A DNA stretch of 64,000 nucleotides, taken from Bdellovibrio bacteriovorus (GTDB lineage: Bacteria; Bdellovibrionota; Bdellovibrionia; Bdellovibrionales; Bdellovibrionaceae). Location: assembly GCF_001592745.1 (NCBI RefSeq), contig NZ_LUKD01000006.1, positions 124,001 to 188,000 of the forward strand. The letters are read 5' to 3'. The position numbers and the translations under genes were made by a program. Positions 52,206-60,435 of this stretch are shown here, piece after piece; the stretch's first letter is position 1, and the number at the start of each line of letters is the position of its first letter. The notes under the pieces are model-generated. The model did no database searches. It was not told the DNA's origin and saw only the letters and a program-made list of their open reading frames with translations.

Positions 52206-52745
52206 TTACATAGTCTGATTTGTGGGGGCCATTTTTTGCTGAATCTCTTGAGCTTTCGTCAAGTGCTCTTGCACGTGCGTTTTTGTCTCTTCCAAGAAAG
52301 TTTTCAACTTTGGATCTTGCGCTGAAGGAATCAAACTTGAATCCAACTCTGTCAAAAGAGTTTGATGCATTTCGATTTGTTGAGTGATGTAAGTCTTATC
52401 GAAGTTTTCATCCTTCATTTTTTTAAGACCGCTCAACTTATTCTTCGCGTCTTTTTCCATCTCTTTACTTTTTGCGCTGGATTTCATTTTAATCTTAGAG
52501 TCTTTAGAGACGGACTTTCCTTCTTTTTTATTTTTCTTATGCTCATCCATCATATGCTTAGCAAAGTCTTTCACTTCGGAATTCTTCGCTTTATCTTCAG
52601 CCACATCGCCCGCATCGATTTCCGCTTCATTTGCCACTTTCATGATTTCCATGATCTCACCGTCGGTATAAGTCGCCGCATGCGCTGTTGCGAAAGTGAA
52701 TGAAGTCGCTAGCAATAAAGCCGATACACATTGTTTTGTATTCAT
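52206..52745 (-). CDS. DUF4142 exported helical protein
   Basis: 179 residues. A signal peptide ends AHAA-TY. The mature part starts TDGEIMEIMKVANEAEIDAGDVAEDKAKNSEVKDFAKHMMDEH, characteristic of DUF4142, a ferritin-like four-helix family, and ends in a second His-containing helix (HQTLLTEL, HVQEHL). It is very Lys/Glu/Met-rich. DUF4142 proteins are often linked to stress or envelope genes; the molecular role is not established. GGAG precedes the ATG. Confidence 0.85.
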   Translation of the reverse strand: MNTKQCVSALLLATSFTFATAHAATYTDGEIMEIMKVANEAEIDAGDVAEDKAKNSEVKDFAKHMMDEHKKNKKEGKSVSKDSKIKMKSSAKSKEMEKDAKNKLSGLKKMKDENFDKTYITQQIEMHQTLLTELDSSLIPSAQDPKLKTFLEETKTHVQEHLTKAQEIQQKMAPTNQTM

Positions 52746-52865
52746 GAGTTCTCCTTGTTGGTTTTTGTTAGTGGTCCCATGCTCAAGGTTTCGTTAAAGA
52801 AGCTCAATTGACAAAAAAGTAACGTGTTAATTAACGGTGGGCCGAATCTTGCATCGATTCAAAGC

Positions 52866-53087
52866 ATGAGCACACTAAAAGGACTATTCATACTATCATT
52901 GGGTGTTTGTTTGGGGGCCGCAGCCTCGATGACGATGGCTAAAAAAGCGACTTTGAGCAAACGAAGAGAAGCATTTCGCGATGAGGACGAATATGACGAG
53001 GTCAACGAAAGTTCGATGGAGTCATTTCCGGCCAGTGATCCTCCGGCATGGAGCAAGACTCCCAAAAATCCTGACGAATATCACTGA
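52866..53087 (+). CDS. Small membrane-anchored protein with SFPASDPPAW motif
   Basis: 73 residues from ATG 52866 (the frame extends 14 codons upstream without support). One N-terminal membrane helix (about 5-24) is followed by an acidic segment (DEDEYDEVNESS) and the motif ESFPASDPPAW near the C-terminus. I recall this motif from short uncharacterised proteins of many proteobacteria; its function is unknown to me. It is divergent from the DUF4142 gene. Confidence 0.6.
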   Translation: MSTLKGLFILSLGVCLGAAASMTMAKKATLSKRREAFRDEDEYDEVNESSMESFPASDPPAWSKTPKNPDEYH

Positions 53088-53133
53088 GGCGTCGGTGATT
53101 TGACGGGGCGAAATGTCCACTCGACCTGGGGCA

Positions 53134-53164
53134 AAATAAAAAGGCTCTTGATTTCTCAAGAGCC
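53134..53164 (-). terminator. Terminator after the RND transporter gene
   Basis: The stem GGCTCTTGA/TCAAGAGCC with a 4-base loop is followed on the minus strand by a T-rich run, 28 bases beyond the stop at 53192. Confidence 0.85.
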
Positions 53165-53191
53165 CTTCTGACTTTTTGCATCTACTAAGGC

Positions 53192-56100
53192 TTATGCTTC
53201 GACTTCATCGCGATGTTTTTCACGACGGTCCCAGCGTGCAAAAAGACTGTACACACAAGGCACCACATAAAGAGTCAGGAACGTCGAAACAAAAACGCCC
53301 CCGATCACCGCGATGGCCATCGGTTGACGAGCTTCCGCTCCCGGTCCAAGACTGAGTGCTGCTGGCACCGCACCGGCAATGGTCGCAAATGAAGTCATCA
53401 AGATAGGACGCAGACGTGTCGGACAGGCTTCGATCAAAGCCTGATGAACCGAAACATGTTCGGTGTCGCGACGTTGATTCGTAAAGTCCACGAGCAAGAT
53501 CGAGTTCTTTTTCACGATACCCATGAGCAAAATCAAACCAATCATACTAAAGATATTGAGCGACTGACCGCCGATCAAGAGCGCTAGGAAAGCACCCGAG
53601 AAGCTGAACGGCAACGCCATAAAGACTGTGATCGGATCAATAAAGCTATTGAACTGCGACGCAAGTACCATGTAGGCGACAACAAATCCCATGATCAAAG
53701 CAAAGATCAAGCTGATAAAGCTTTGCTGGAACTCTTCAGCCGACCCGCTGATTATGACTTTATATTCTTGCGGCAGAATTTTTCGAGCCGCCGCCATCGC
53801 TTGATCGGAAGCCTGCTGCTGACTGAGCCCCGGTCCCATATTTCCGTAAATGATGATCGAACGTTGACGATTCTTACGAGAAATCGTCGAAGCCACCGAC
53901 GCTTCTTTGATATCAACAACATCCGCAATGGGCACAAGCTCGCCACGGTTGTTGCGGACCTTCAACTGACGAATGCGTTCGTGAGGTGCTTGTCCGTTTT
54001 CTGCCATCTTCACGCGAATATCATAGCGGTGGCCCCCTTTTTCGTAGCTGCCCACAACAACCCCACCCATCATCGCATTGAGGACTTCACCGATAGCGAT
54101 AACACTCACGCCACGGTCGGAAGCCTTTTTGCGATTCGGGATGACTTGGATTTCTGGAGCACCGGCTTGATAGTCCGAACTTACGTCGGTCATGATTTTC
54201 TTATTCTTAAGCTCCTCAACGATGGTTTCTGAGTACTTACCCAACTCATTCCAGTTCGGCCCTTGAATACTGAATTCAACGGGGAAGCCCTTACCACCGC
54301 CCCCACCGAATCCTTGTGTCGATGGATCCTGCACCTGAGGCTTTGCCTCTGGAATGGTTTTATTAAGGTATTCACGCACCACTTCGATGAACTGCTGCTG
54401 TGAAAGCTCTTTTCCTTTTTCTGGATCCTTCCCACGCTCGCCTTTAGGCTTTAGGTCCACGAAAATGATCGCGTTATTCGCTTCACCACCCGTAAAACCA
54501 CCCGCCGCAACGAATGTCGATTTCACTTCATTTCTTTTATGAAGGAAGTCCTCGATGATCTTTACTTTTTCATCTGTAAAAGAGATCGCCGACTTCGGCG
54601 GATTGCTGATTTGAATCATCAAAGAGCTTTGATCTTGGGCGGGCTGGAACTCCCCTTTGAGGAAAGCCACAGAGCCAAAACTTAGAACAAAGAAGATCAA
54701 AGAGGCGAAGATCACCTTCCAACGGTGATTCAAAGAGACCTTCAATGAGCGGGTGTAAAGATCATGCAGGCGTTGATAACCCGCTTCGAAAGTTCTGCCA
54801 ATTTTAGTTGTTCTTTCACCCGACTCAACAAACTGCGACGCACGCATCGGAGTCAACGTCAGAGCTTCCAGAAGTGAAATCATCACCGCCGCACTCATCG
54901 TGACACCGAACTGGAATAAGAAGCGACCGATCAGACCTTCCATGAAGGCAATTGGTAAAAAGATCGCCACTAAAGACACAGAGGCCGCCATCGCCGCAAA
55001 TGTGATTTCCCTAGCTCCGACAAGCGCCGCATCCTTTTTCTTTTTTCCCATCTCTAAGTGACGGATGATGTTTTCTAAGACCATGATCGCGTCGTCGACA
55101 ACGATACCGATCGCCAAACTAAGTCCCATCAACGTGAAGATGTTCAGCGTAAAGCCCGCAAAATAAAGAATGATAAAACTTCCTAAAACGGAAGTCGGAA
55201 TCGCCAACAAGACGTTGAACGTCGAAGACCAAGATCCTAAGAATAGCCAACACACTAAAGAAGTTAAAATTGCGGCCAAAATCAAAGTCAGAACCAATTC
55301 GTGAACGGACTCTTCAACGAACTTCGTTCCATCATAGTTCACGACAATTTGCATGCCCTCAGGCAAAGTCTTTTGAATCTCGACGATACGATCTTTCACC
55401 GCGTGAGCGACCGACACCGCATTTGATCCACGTTGTTTAACTACGCCAAGACCGACGGCAAACTTTCCATTGGCACGTGCAAACTGGACAACGTCGACGG
55501 TGCCTTCTTTAAAGTCAGCGACGCGCTCTAAAGGAATCGGACTGTAGTTGGGTCCCCCGCCGCGAGAATTCACTAGAATATTATGGAATTGATCTAGCTT
55601 TTTCGCTTCACCCAAGGTGCGCAGACTGTATTCCGTCTTATTATACTCTGCTCGACCCGCCGGTGGTTCTGCATGTTCGTTACGTAAGGTCGTGACGACA
55701 TCGGAAACAGAAAGGGCATATTTATGCAAATCTTCATTACGCACCCACACGCGCAGGTTCGGCTCTAAATAACCAGGCATCCACAGATTTCCGACTCCAG
55801 GAACTGTGGTTAAGCGATCGCGAATCTGGTCGTTCACGTAAACCATCATATCCTGCAAAGGCATTTGGTTACTCGAAACCGACAGCCACATGATCGGGAA
55901 ATCTTCCGGATTGATTTTCATCACGGTCGGAGGATCCATATCCTGAGGAAGGGCGCCTTGGATTTGCGCCATCTTCGCCTGTACGTCCTGGAAGGCCACA
56001 TCAATATTGACCTCAAGATCAAACTCAATAGTGACGTCGGCCGTACTGTTTCGAGCAATCGACGTGATATTTTTCACTCCTTGAATACTGATCAAGGCAT

Positions 56101-56305
56101 CTTCGATCGGATCGATCACATCGGCTTCCATCACTTCTGGTGCCGCCCCTTCGTATCGAACTGAAAGAGAGATGACTGGGAAGTCCACATCTGGAAGTTC
56201 ACTGACCCCCATGCGCATAAAGCTGATCGCCCCGAATACGATCAAGCCAAACATCAACATCCAAGCAAATACGGGCTTACGGATTGATAAATCGGATAAA
56301 GTCAT
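53192..56305 (-). CDS. RND family efflux transporter, inner-membrane subunit
   Basis: 1037 residues, typical of HAE1/MdtB-type proton-driven pumps. The order is TM1, periplasmic porter domain, TM2-6 with the FTLNIFTLMGLSLAIGIVVDDAIMVLEN proton-relay segment (two Asp), second periplasmic domain, and TM7-12 with GLILLMGIVKKNSILLVDF. It exports drugs, dyes or other hydrophobic compounds together with an outer-membrane channel. It directly follows the TolC-family gene (3-base gap). No membrane-fusion (HlyD-type) subunit is in this operon. Confidence 0.95.
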   Translation of the reverse strand: MTLSDLSIRKPVFAWMLMFGLIVFGAISFMRMGVSELPDVDFPVISLSVRYEGAAPEVMEADVIDPIEDALISIQGVKNITSIARNSTADVTIEFDLEVNIDVAFQDVQAKMAQIQGALPQDMDPPTVMKINPEDFPIMWLSVSSNQMPLQDMMVYVNDQIRDRLTTVPGVGNLWMPGYLEPNLRVWVRNEDLHKYALSVSDVVTTLRNEHAEPPAGRAEYNKTEYSLRTLGEAKKLDQFHNILVNSRGGGPNYSPIPLERVADFKEGTVDVVQFARANGKFAVGLGVVKQRGSNAVSVAHAVKDRIVEIQKTLPEGMQIVVNYDGTKFVEESVHELVLTLILAAILTSLVCWLFLGSWSSTFNVLLAIPTSVLGSFIILYFAGFTLNIFTLMGLSLAIGIVVDDAIMVLENIIRHLEMGKKKKDAALVGAREITFAAMAASVSLVAIFLPIAFMEGLIGRFLFQFGVTMSAAVMISLLEALTLTPMRASQFVESGERTTKIGRTFEAGYQRLHDLYTRSLKVSLNHRWKVIFASLIFFVLSFGSVAFLKGEFQPAQDQSSLMIQISNPPKSAISFTDEKVKIIEDFLHKRNEVKSTFVAAGGFTGGEANNAIIFVDLKPKGERGKDPEKGKELSQQQFIEVVREYLNKTIPEAKPQVQDPSTQGFGGGGGKGFPVEFSIQGPNWNELGKYSETIVEELKNKKIMTDVSSDYQAGAPEIQVIPNRKKASDRGVSVIAIGEVLNAMMGGVVVGSYEKGGHRYDIRVKMAENGQAPHERIRQLKVRNNRGELVPIADVVDIKEASVASTISRKNRQRSIIIYGNMGPGLSQQQASDQAMAAARKILPQEYKVIISGSAEEFQQSFISLIFALIMGFVVAYMVLASQFNSFIDPITVFMALPFSFSGAFLALLIGGQSLNIFSMIGLILLMGIVKKNSILLVDFTNQRRDTEHVSVHQALIEACPTRLRPILMTSFATIAGAVPAALSLGPGAEARQPMAIAVIGGVFVSTFLTLYVVPCVYSLFARWDRREKHRDEVEA

Positions 56306-56308
56306 TGT

Positions 56309-57583
56309 CTAGTCTTCCTTCACTGCCGGCGCTATCATTTCAGCCGCGGCAATTTGCAAACGTACAAGTTCAGATTGAGCCGCAAAGCGCGCTTGGTCTA
56401 AAGCGCGCGAAGCCACGCGGAAATCCGTCAACGCGATTTGCACATCGACGTTACGGGACAGGCCGCGACGATAATCACGCTGAAGAACTTGGTAGTTCTT
56501 CTCGGACAGGCTGGTGGCTTTTTCTAAAGCCGCCACCTGATTTAAACGCGATTGATAATTTTCATAGTAGGCGCGAATCTCCTGATCCGCTTGGCGACGC
56601 AAACGGGTTAAAGTTAAATCCGCTTCAATTCTTCGAGAGGCGGCCTCGCGCACTTTGGCTTGAGTCGTGCCCCCTTCAAAAATCGGCAAGGTCAACGTAA
56701 ACTGCACGTCCCACTTTAAGTCTTCACTGAATCCTTCAGGACGCTTCAGGTAATAATTCCCGGCAACATCCAAAGAAGGCCAGTGTCCACCTTTAGCGAT
56801 TTTCACTTCTTCCTCGGCGGCAGTATACAATTCGCGCGCCGACTTCACGTCATAGCGTTCTTCAATCCGTTTCAAATAATAATCCAAAGAATTGATGCTC
56901 TTATTCTTCGTCAGCGCAGGGTCCGTTAAAGTCTCATTCGCTGGAAGGCCGGTGATAAACGCGAACAGTTCGCGGGCCATTTTTAGGTTTCCACTGACGA
57001 TTTGCGATTCCGCTTTCAAGCCAGCCTGGCTGGATTGTGCCGTCAAAACCTCTGAAGAGTTGGATTCACCACGACGTACACGTCCGCTCAACTCAGACAC
57101 ACGTTCGTCATAGAGCTTGATTTGCACTTCCAGGTTTTTTAAATCCTGCTCAAGCGTTAGAATGTTCAGATAAGAATTTGCCACATCTTGATAAAGCTGC
57201 AAAAGGGCCTGATTGCGGGCCTCTTCCTGGGACTCTAAAAGATCTTTTTGCTGGCGAATCCCAGCAAACTCGCGCAGGCCGCGAAACAAAACTTGATTCG
57301 CAGAAAGCGCCACCGTTGTTTGTCGGTCCGGAAAGATCTCTTGGGCTAAAGGATCTTTGGCTTCCGGTTGCATGAAGTAAGTCGCTTTGGCCGAGATTTG
57401 TGGGTACAAACCGCCGCGCAATTGCGAAACACGTTCTTTCGCTTGCGTGACTTTTGCGTTTTGCAAGCCAACAGTTTCGTTCTTCTGTAAAGCTGACTGA
57501 TAAGCTTCTTGAAGTGTGGCTGAAAATGCAGGGCTTATTGTTAAAAAAGGAATTATCAACGATAGAAGTGCATGTTTTGACAT
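56309..57583 (-). CDS. TolC-family outer-membrane efflux protein
   Basis: 424 residues with a signal peptide ending PAFS-AT. The sequence consists of two similar halves of long amphipathic helices with the repeated LxxAxxxALxxN pattern (TLQEAYQSALQKNETVG at the start) and barrel strands, as in TolC/OprM. It forms the outer-membrane and periplasmic channel for the RND pump encoded next. The start ATG is preceded by only a weak GGGG ribosome site. Confidence 0.93.
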   Translation of the reverse strand: MSKHALLSLIIPFLTISPAFSATLQEAYQSALQKNETVGLQNAKVTQAKERVSQLRGGLYPQISAKATYFMQPEAKDPLAQEIFPDRQTTVALSANQVLFRGLREFAGIRQQKDLLESQEEARNQALLQLYQDVANSYLNILTLEQDLKNLEVQIKLYDERVSELSGRVRRGESNSSEVLTAQSSQAGLKAESQIVSGNLKMARELFAFITGLPANETLTDPALTKNKSINSLDYYLKRIEERYDVKSARELYTAAEEEVKIAKGGHWPSLDVAGNYYLKRPEGFSEDLKWDVQFTLTLPIFEGGTTQAKVREAASRRIEADLTLTRLRRQADQEIRAYYENYQSRLNQVAALEKATSLSEKNYQVLQRDYRRGLSRNVDVQIALTDFRVASRALDQARFAAQSELVRLQIAAAEMIAPAVKED

Positions 57584-57659
57584 GGCCCCATTCTTACTTA
57601 GAGCTGGAATTTTTCAAAACAAAGATTTTTTATGGCCTCACTGCGGCACGCGGAGCGGA

Positions 57660-57692
57660 TAAGCGGTCGACGACGAGATCATCGGCCGCTTA
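57660..57692. terminator. Hairpin between the efflux operon and the baeRF-like gene
   Basis: The stem TAAGCGGTCG/CGGCCGCTTA (one G-U in plus RNA) with a 13-base loop follows the stop at 57702. It has no T-tract, so terminator function is uncertain. Confidence 0.4.
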
Positions 57693-57701
57693 GTCAGCTA
57701 A

Positions 57702-58163
57702 TTAGATAGTTGCAGAGCGTAAATCAGACATCGGCCACAGGCGCTCTTTTAAGTCCGTCGTGGTCGCAGCGGTCACAAGATCTTTGGGAATCTCTTGAAC
57801 AATGCATTGCCGTACTTCCTTACTTAATAGTCCTCGTAAGCGACCGAGGCACTGGGGCTCGGCAATAAGTACGAGTTCTTCAAACAAGTGCTGCTGGCAA
57901 GAATCGTACAAGAATTGCGAAACCTGTTTGGCAAACTCTTGGGCGACGTGTTCCGTCGGAGAATCAATCTTCTCACGCCCCATTCCGTGAGTGGTAAAGC
58001 CAGAAACAAAGCTTCCAGGCTTATCAGCGTTGATATCCTGCGCTTTTAATCGGCCTCGAGGATTCGACAGTTTTGTGACGAATTGCACATCTGCGGAGCG
58101 GTTGTTTCCATGTTCAAAAATCTTAGCTTCAGAACGGTTGACGACACAAATCCAAGTTTTCAT
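57702..58163 (-). CDS. Host-attachment-protein family member (baeRF-like domain)
   Basis: 153 residues from ATG 58163, which has GAGG six bases upstream; the ATG two codons earlier sits directly against the GAGG. KTWICVVNRSEAKIFE begins the domain, and later LSKEVRQCIVQEIPKDL matches the family once named protein required for attachment to host cells. It is related to the eRF1-like bacterial baeRF group. It may bind ribosomes or RNA; the attachment role is from an early annotation. It is head-to-head with a second baeRF protein. Confidence 0.8.
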   Translation of the reverse strand: MKTWICVVNRSEAKIFEHGNNRSADVQFVTKLSNPRGRLKAQDINADKPGSFVSGFTTHGMGREKIDSPTEHVAQEFAKQVSQFLYDSCQQHLFEELVLIAEPQCLGRLRGLLSKEVRQCIVQEIPKDLVTAATTTDLKERLWPMSDLRSATI

Positions 58164-58299
58164 GTTCATCCTCTCTGCTGTAAGTTTGAGGGCCTTCTTT
58201 CATTGTAGTGAACTTGGGAATTTTTCCCCACATGACTCCTCACACTGGACTGTCAAATGACTTTTTGTGTTCCTTGTCGGTTGAGAGGATAATGGACAC

Positions 58300-59433
58300 A
58301 TGATTGAAAAGATGACACACGATGATCTTTTACGTCTTACATCCGTCCAGGATGGTCCCTGTATCTCCATTTACATTCCGGCGATGCCGTCGAAAACTTT
58401 GCAAATGGAATACGAGGCACTGGTCCGTCGTGCCGTGCATCTGCTTTCTTACGACCAAAGAAAAGAACGACACCAAGAACTTCTCGACGCTCTTTATAAC
58501 TTTAATCCGGCTGAATTTTTGGAATCTGAAAAAGAAGGTCTGGCGATCTTTGTTAATAAGCATTGGACCGGGTACTACGTCGCAGGTCACGAGTTGCCTT
58601 CGAAAGTCGTCGTGGCGGAATCCTTCCACTTAAAACCTCTGATCGAGGATTTGCAAGGACACAACACCTATCACGCCTTGGTATTAACGCCGTCTGAAGC
58701 GGTGCTTTTCAGTTGCGACGGCAGCCGGGGCAGCGAGATCCACACCTTCCTTTATCATCATGGCCAGCACAGCAATAGCATGCACTGGAAATATCAGGAT
58801 GAAACTGAAACCTTCCAAATACCGCATTTAAAATCTCATTCGCGTGGTCGCGGTACTCAGGACAATCACCTCAAGAAAAAATCCAGCGGGAAATTATTCT
58901 TGAAATGGATTGAATCGAAAATCTCTAAAGAGACCGGTTATAAAACTTTACCTCTGTTCGTATTTACTAGCGATATTATATTTCACGCTTACAAAGAAGT
59001 GTCGGCTCACGCGGAGCCTGTTTTGTGTAAAGTGGACCCGACGAAGGGAATTCCTCGTATCGAGGCCATCACTCACCAAGCGAATTTACATATCCAAAAG
59101 AATCAGTCCCAACAGCGCAATGTTTCGACGATGGACATTGATGAGATGGCCCGTCAAAAAAGGGTTATCGATGATTTGGTGAAAATCTCACGCGCCGCTT
59201 TAGGTGGAAAAGTACGAACTCTTTTCATTCGCGATAACAGTGAGATCTGGGGGCAGTTGCATCGAGGCAGCGCGGAAATCACTTTCCATGAAAAACAGCA
59301 GGATGCCAAAGACGATGATATTCTTGATGACATCGCCTGTGAAGTCATCCGCCACGGAGGAGAAGTCATTGTCCTTAATGATAAGGACATGCCGACATCT
59401 TCACCGGCTGCGGCGATTCTCAATCTTCAGTAA
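58300..59433 (+). CDS. Bacterial eRF1-like protein (baeRF family 3 type)
   Basis: 377 residues. The order of beta-rich segments (CISIYIPA, GLAIFVNKHWTGYYV, ALVLTPSEAVLFSCD, TLPLFVFTSDIIFHAYKEV, VRTLFIRDNSEIWGQ) fits the baeRF family related to archaeal/eukaryotic release factor eRF1. A His-rich loop follows the third segment (HSRGRGTQDNH, about 180-190), in the region that holds GGQ in eRF1, but no GGQ is present. It is probably cytoplasmic and involved in ribosome rescue or stress, by family analogy only. Confidence 0.75.
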   Translation: MIEKMTHDDLLRLTSVQDGPCISIYIPAMPSKTLQMEYEALVRRAVHLLSYDQRKERHQELLDALYNFNPAEFLESEKEGLAIFVNKHWTGYYVAGHELPSKVVVAESFHLKPLIEDLQGHNTYHALVLTPSEAVLFSCDGSRGSEIHTFLYHHGQHSNSMHWKYQDETETFQIPHLKSHSRGRGTQDNHLKKKSSGKLFLKWIESKISKETGYKTLPLFVFTSDIIFHAYKEVSAHAEPVLCKVDPTKGIPRIEAITHQANLHIQKNQSQQRNVSTMDIDEMARQKRVIDDLVKISRAALGGKVRTLFIRDNSEIWGQLHRGSAEITFHEKQQDAKDDDILDDIACEVIRHGGEVIVLNDKDMPTSSPAAAILNLQ

Positions 59434-60435
59434 TTATTTCGATTGAAGGCTCTGGTAAATAAGTCCTTGTCCTAAAGACGCTTGCACCGTCTCGACTTTT
59501 GAAATCTTTAAGGCCTGCATGTATCCCAAAACCAAAGCTAAGTTAGACACATCCGAAATTTTATAATCGCCCTCAAGCTGGCTGTCGTTCAGTTGAGCGC
59601 GTTTATTTAAAGCCTCCCCAAGCTGGCCAGACGTAAACTCGTGGGCGCCGGAATGAGCCTGTCTTTGTACGGACGCTGACAACACGCCGCCTACGCCAAT
59701 CCAACGAGCCTTCGATGCGATCTCTTTAAAGTACTTCGGAACGTTCAAGTATGCGTGATTCTTGGCTAGCTGCAAAGCGGCTTCTTTTTGCATTCCCAGG
59801 GGATTCGGCGAAGACACCTCTGCAGGATTTTTAAACTGCAGAACTTGCAAAATTTTATTCTTAAAAGTCACCGAAGCCAGGTCACCTTGATAGATGTGAA
59901 CCTTGCCGTGATCGCGAGAATACATCTGCATAGATCCACCACCGATGTCCCATACAACCATAAGCTCTGTCGGTTCTATCTTCTTTTGTGCCAGGGCCGA
60001 CCAATACCCGAGTTCTGCCTCGCGCTCTTGAGAAATAACTTGCACCGGAATACCGATTTCTTCCGAAATCTTTTCTGCTGTCGTCTTCCCGTTTTTAGCG
60101 ACTCGGAATACAGAAGTGGCCACGCCTTCAATGCGCGTGACTTGAAGCTCTTTCATTTTTGCGACGAAGTTTTTAATTTTTGGATAGGCGGCTTGAACTG
60201 TCGCTGCTGGAATTTCTTTTGTAGAAGATTTTTCCAGAGCCTCATTTAAAGCTAAAGGCAAACGGTCTTCATACAGCACAGAGACGATTTTCTTCGCACA
60301 AATATCAACTACCGCCGCGAAGGCCTTTGTCGTTCCCGATCCAAAATCAAGAGCACCCCTTCTTTCTTCACAATTGTTTGCAAAAGCGAAACTGGCACTG
60401 AAGAAAAGGCTTAAAATGAGGATTGATTTTTTCAT
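59434..60435 (-). CDS. Exported Ppx/GppA-family protein
   Basis: 333 residues from ATG 60435, which overlaps the antiporter stop as ATGA; an ATG five codons earlier is possible. A signal peptide (MKKSILILSLFFSASFAFA) is followed by the actin-like ATPase fold: phosphate-1 ALDFGSGTTK (about 28-37) and phosphate-2 VVWDIGGGSMQMY. Ppx/GppA enzymes hydrolyse polyphosphate or pppGpp and are normally cytoplasmic. The C-terminal HD domain of Ppx is absent. Export means these substrates would be met outside the cytoplasm, or the protein has another role. Confidence 0.75.
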   Translation of the reverse strand: MKKSILILSLFFSASFAFANNCEERRGALDFGSGTTKAFAAVVDICAKKIVSVLYEDRLPLALNEALEKSSTKEIPAATVQAAYPKIKNFVAKMKELQVTRIEGVATSVFRVAKNGKTTAEKISEEIGIPVQVISQEREAELGYWSALAQKKIEPTELMVVWDIGGGSMQMYSRDHGKVHIYQGDLASVTFKNKILQVLQFKNPAEVSSPNPLGMQKEAALQLAKNHAYLNVPKYFKEIASKARWIGVGGVLSASVQRQAHSGAHEFTSGQLGEALNKRAQLNDSQLEGDYKISDVSNLALVLGYMQALKISKVETVQASLGQGLIYQSLQSK

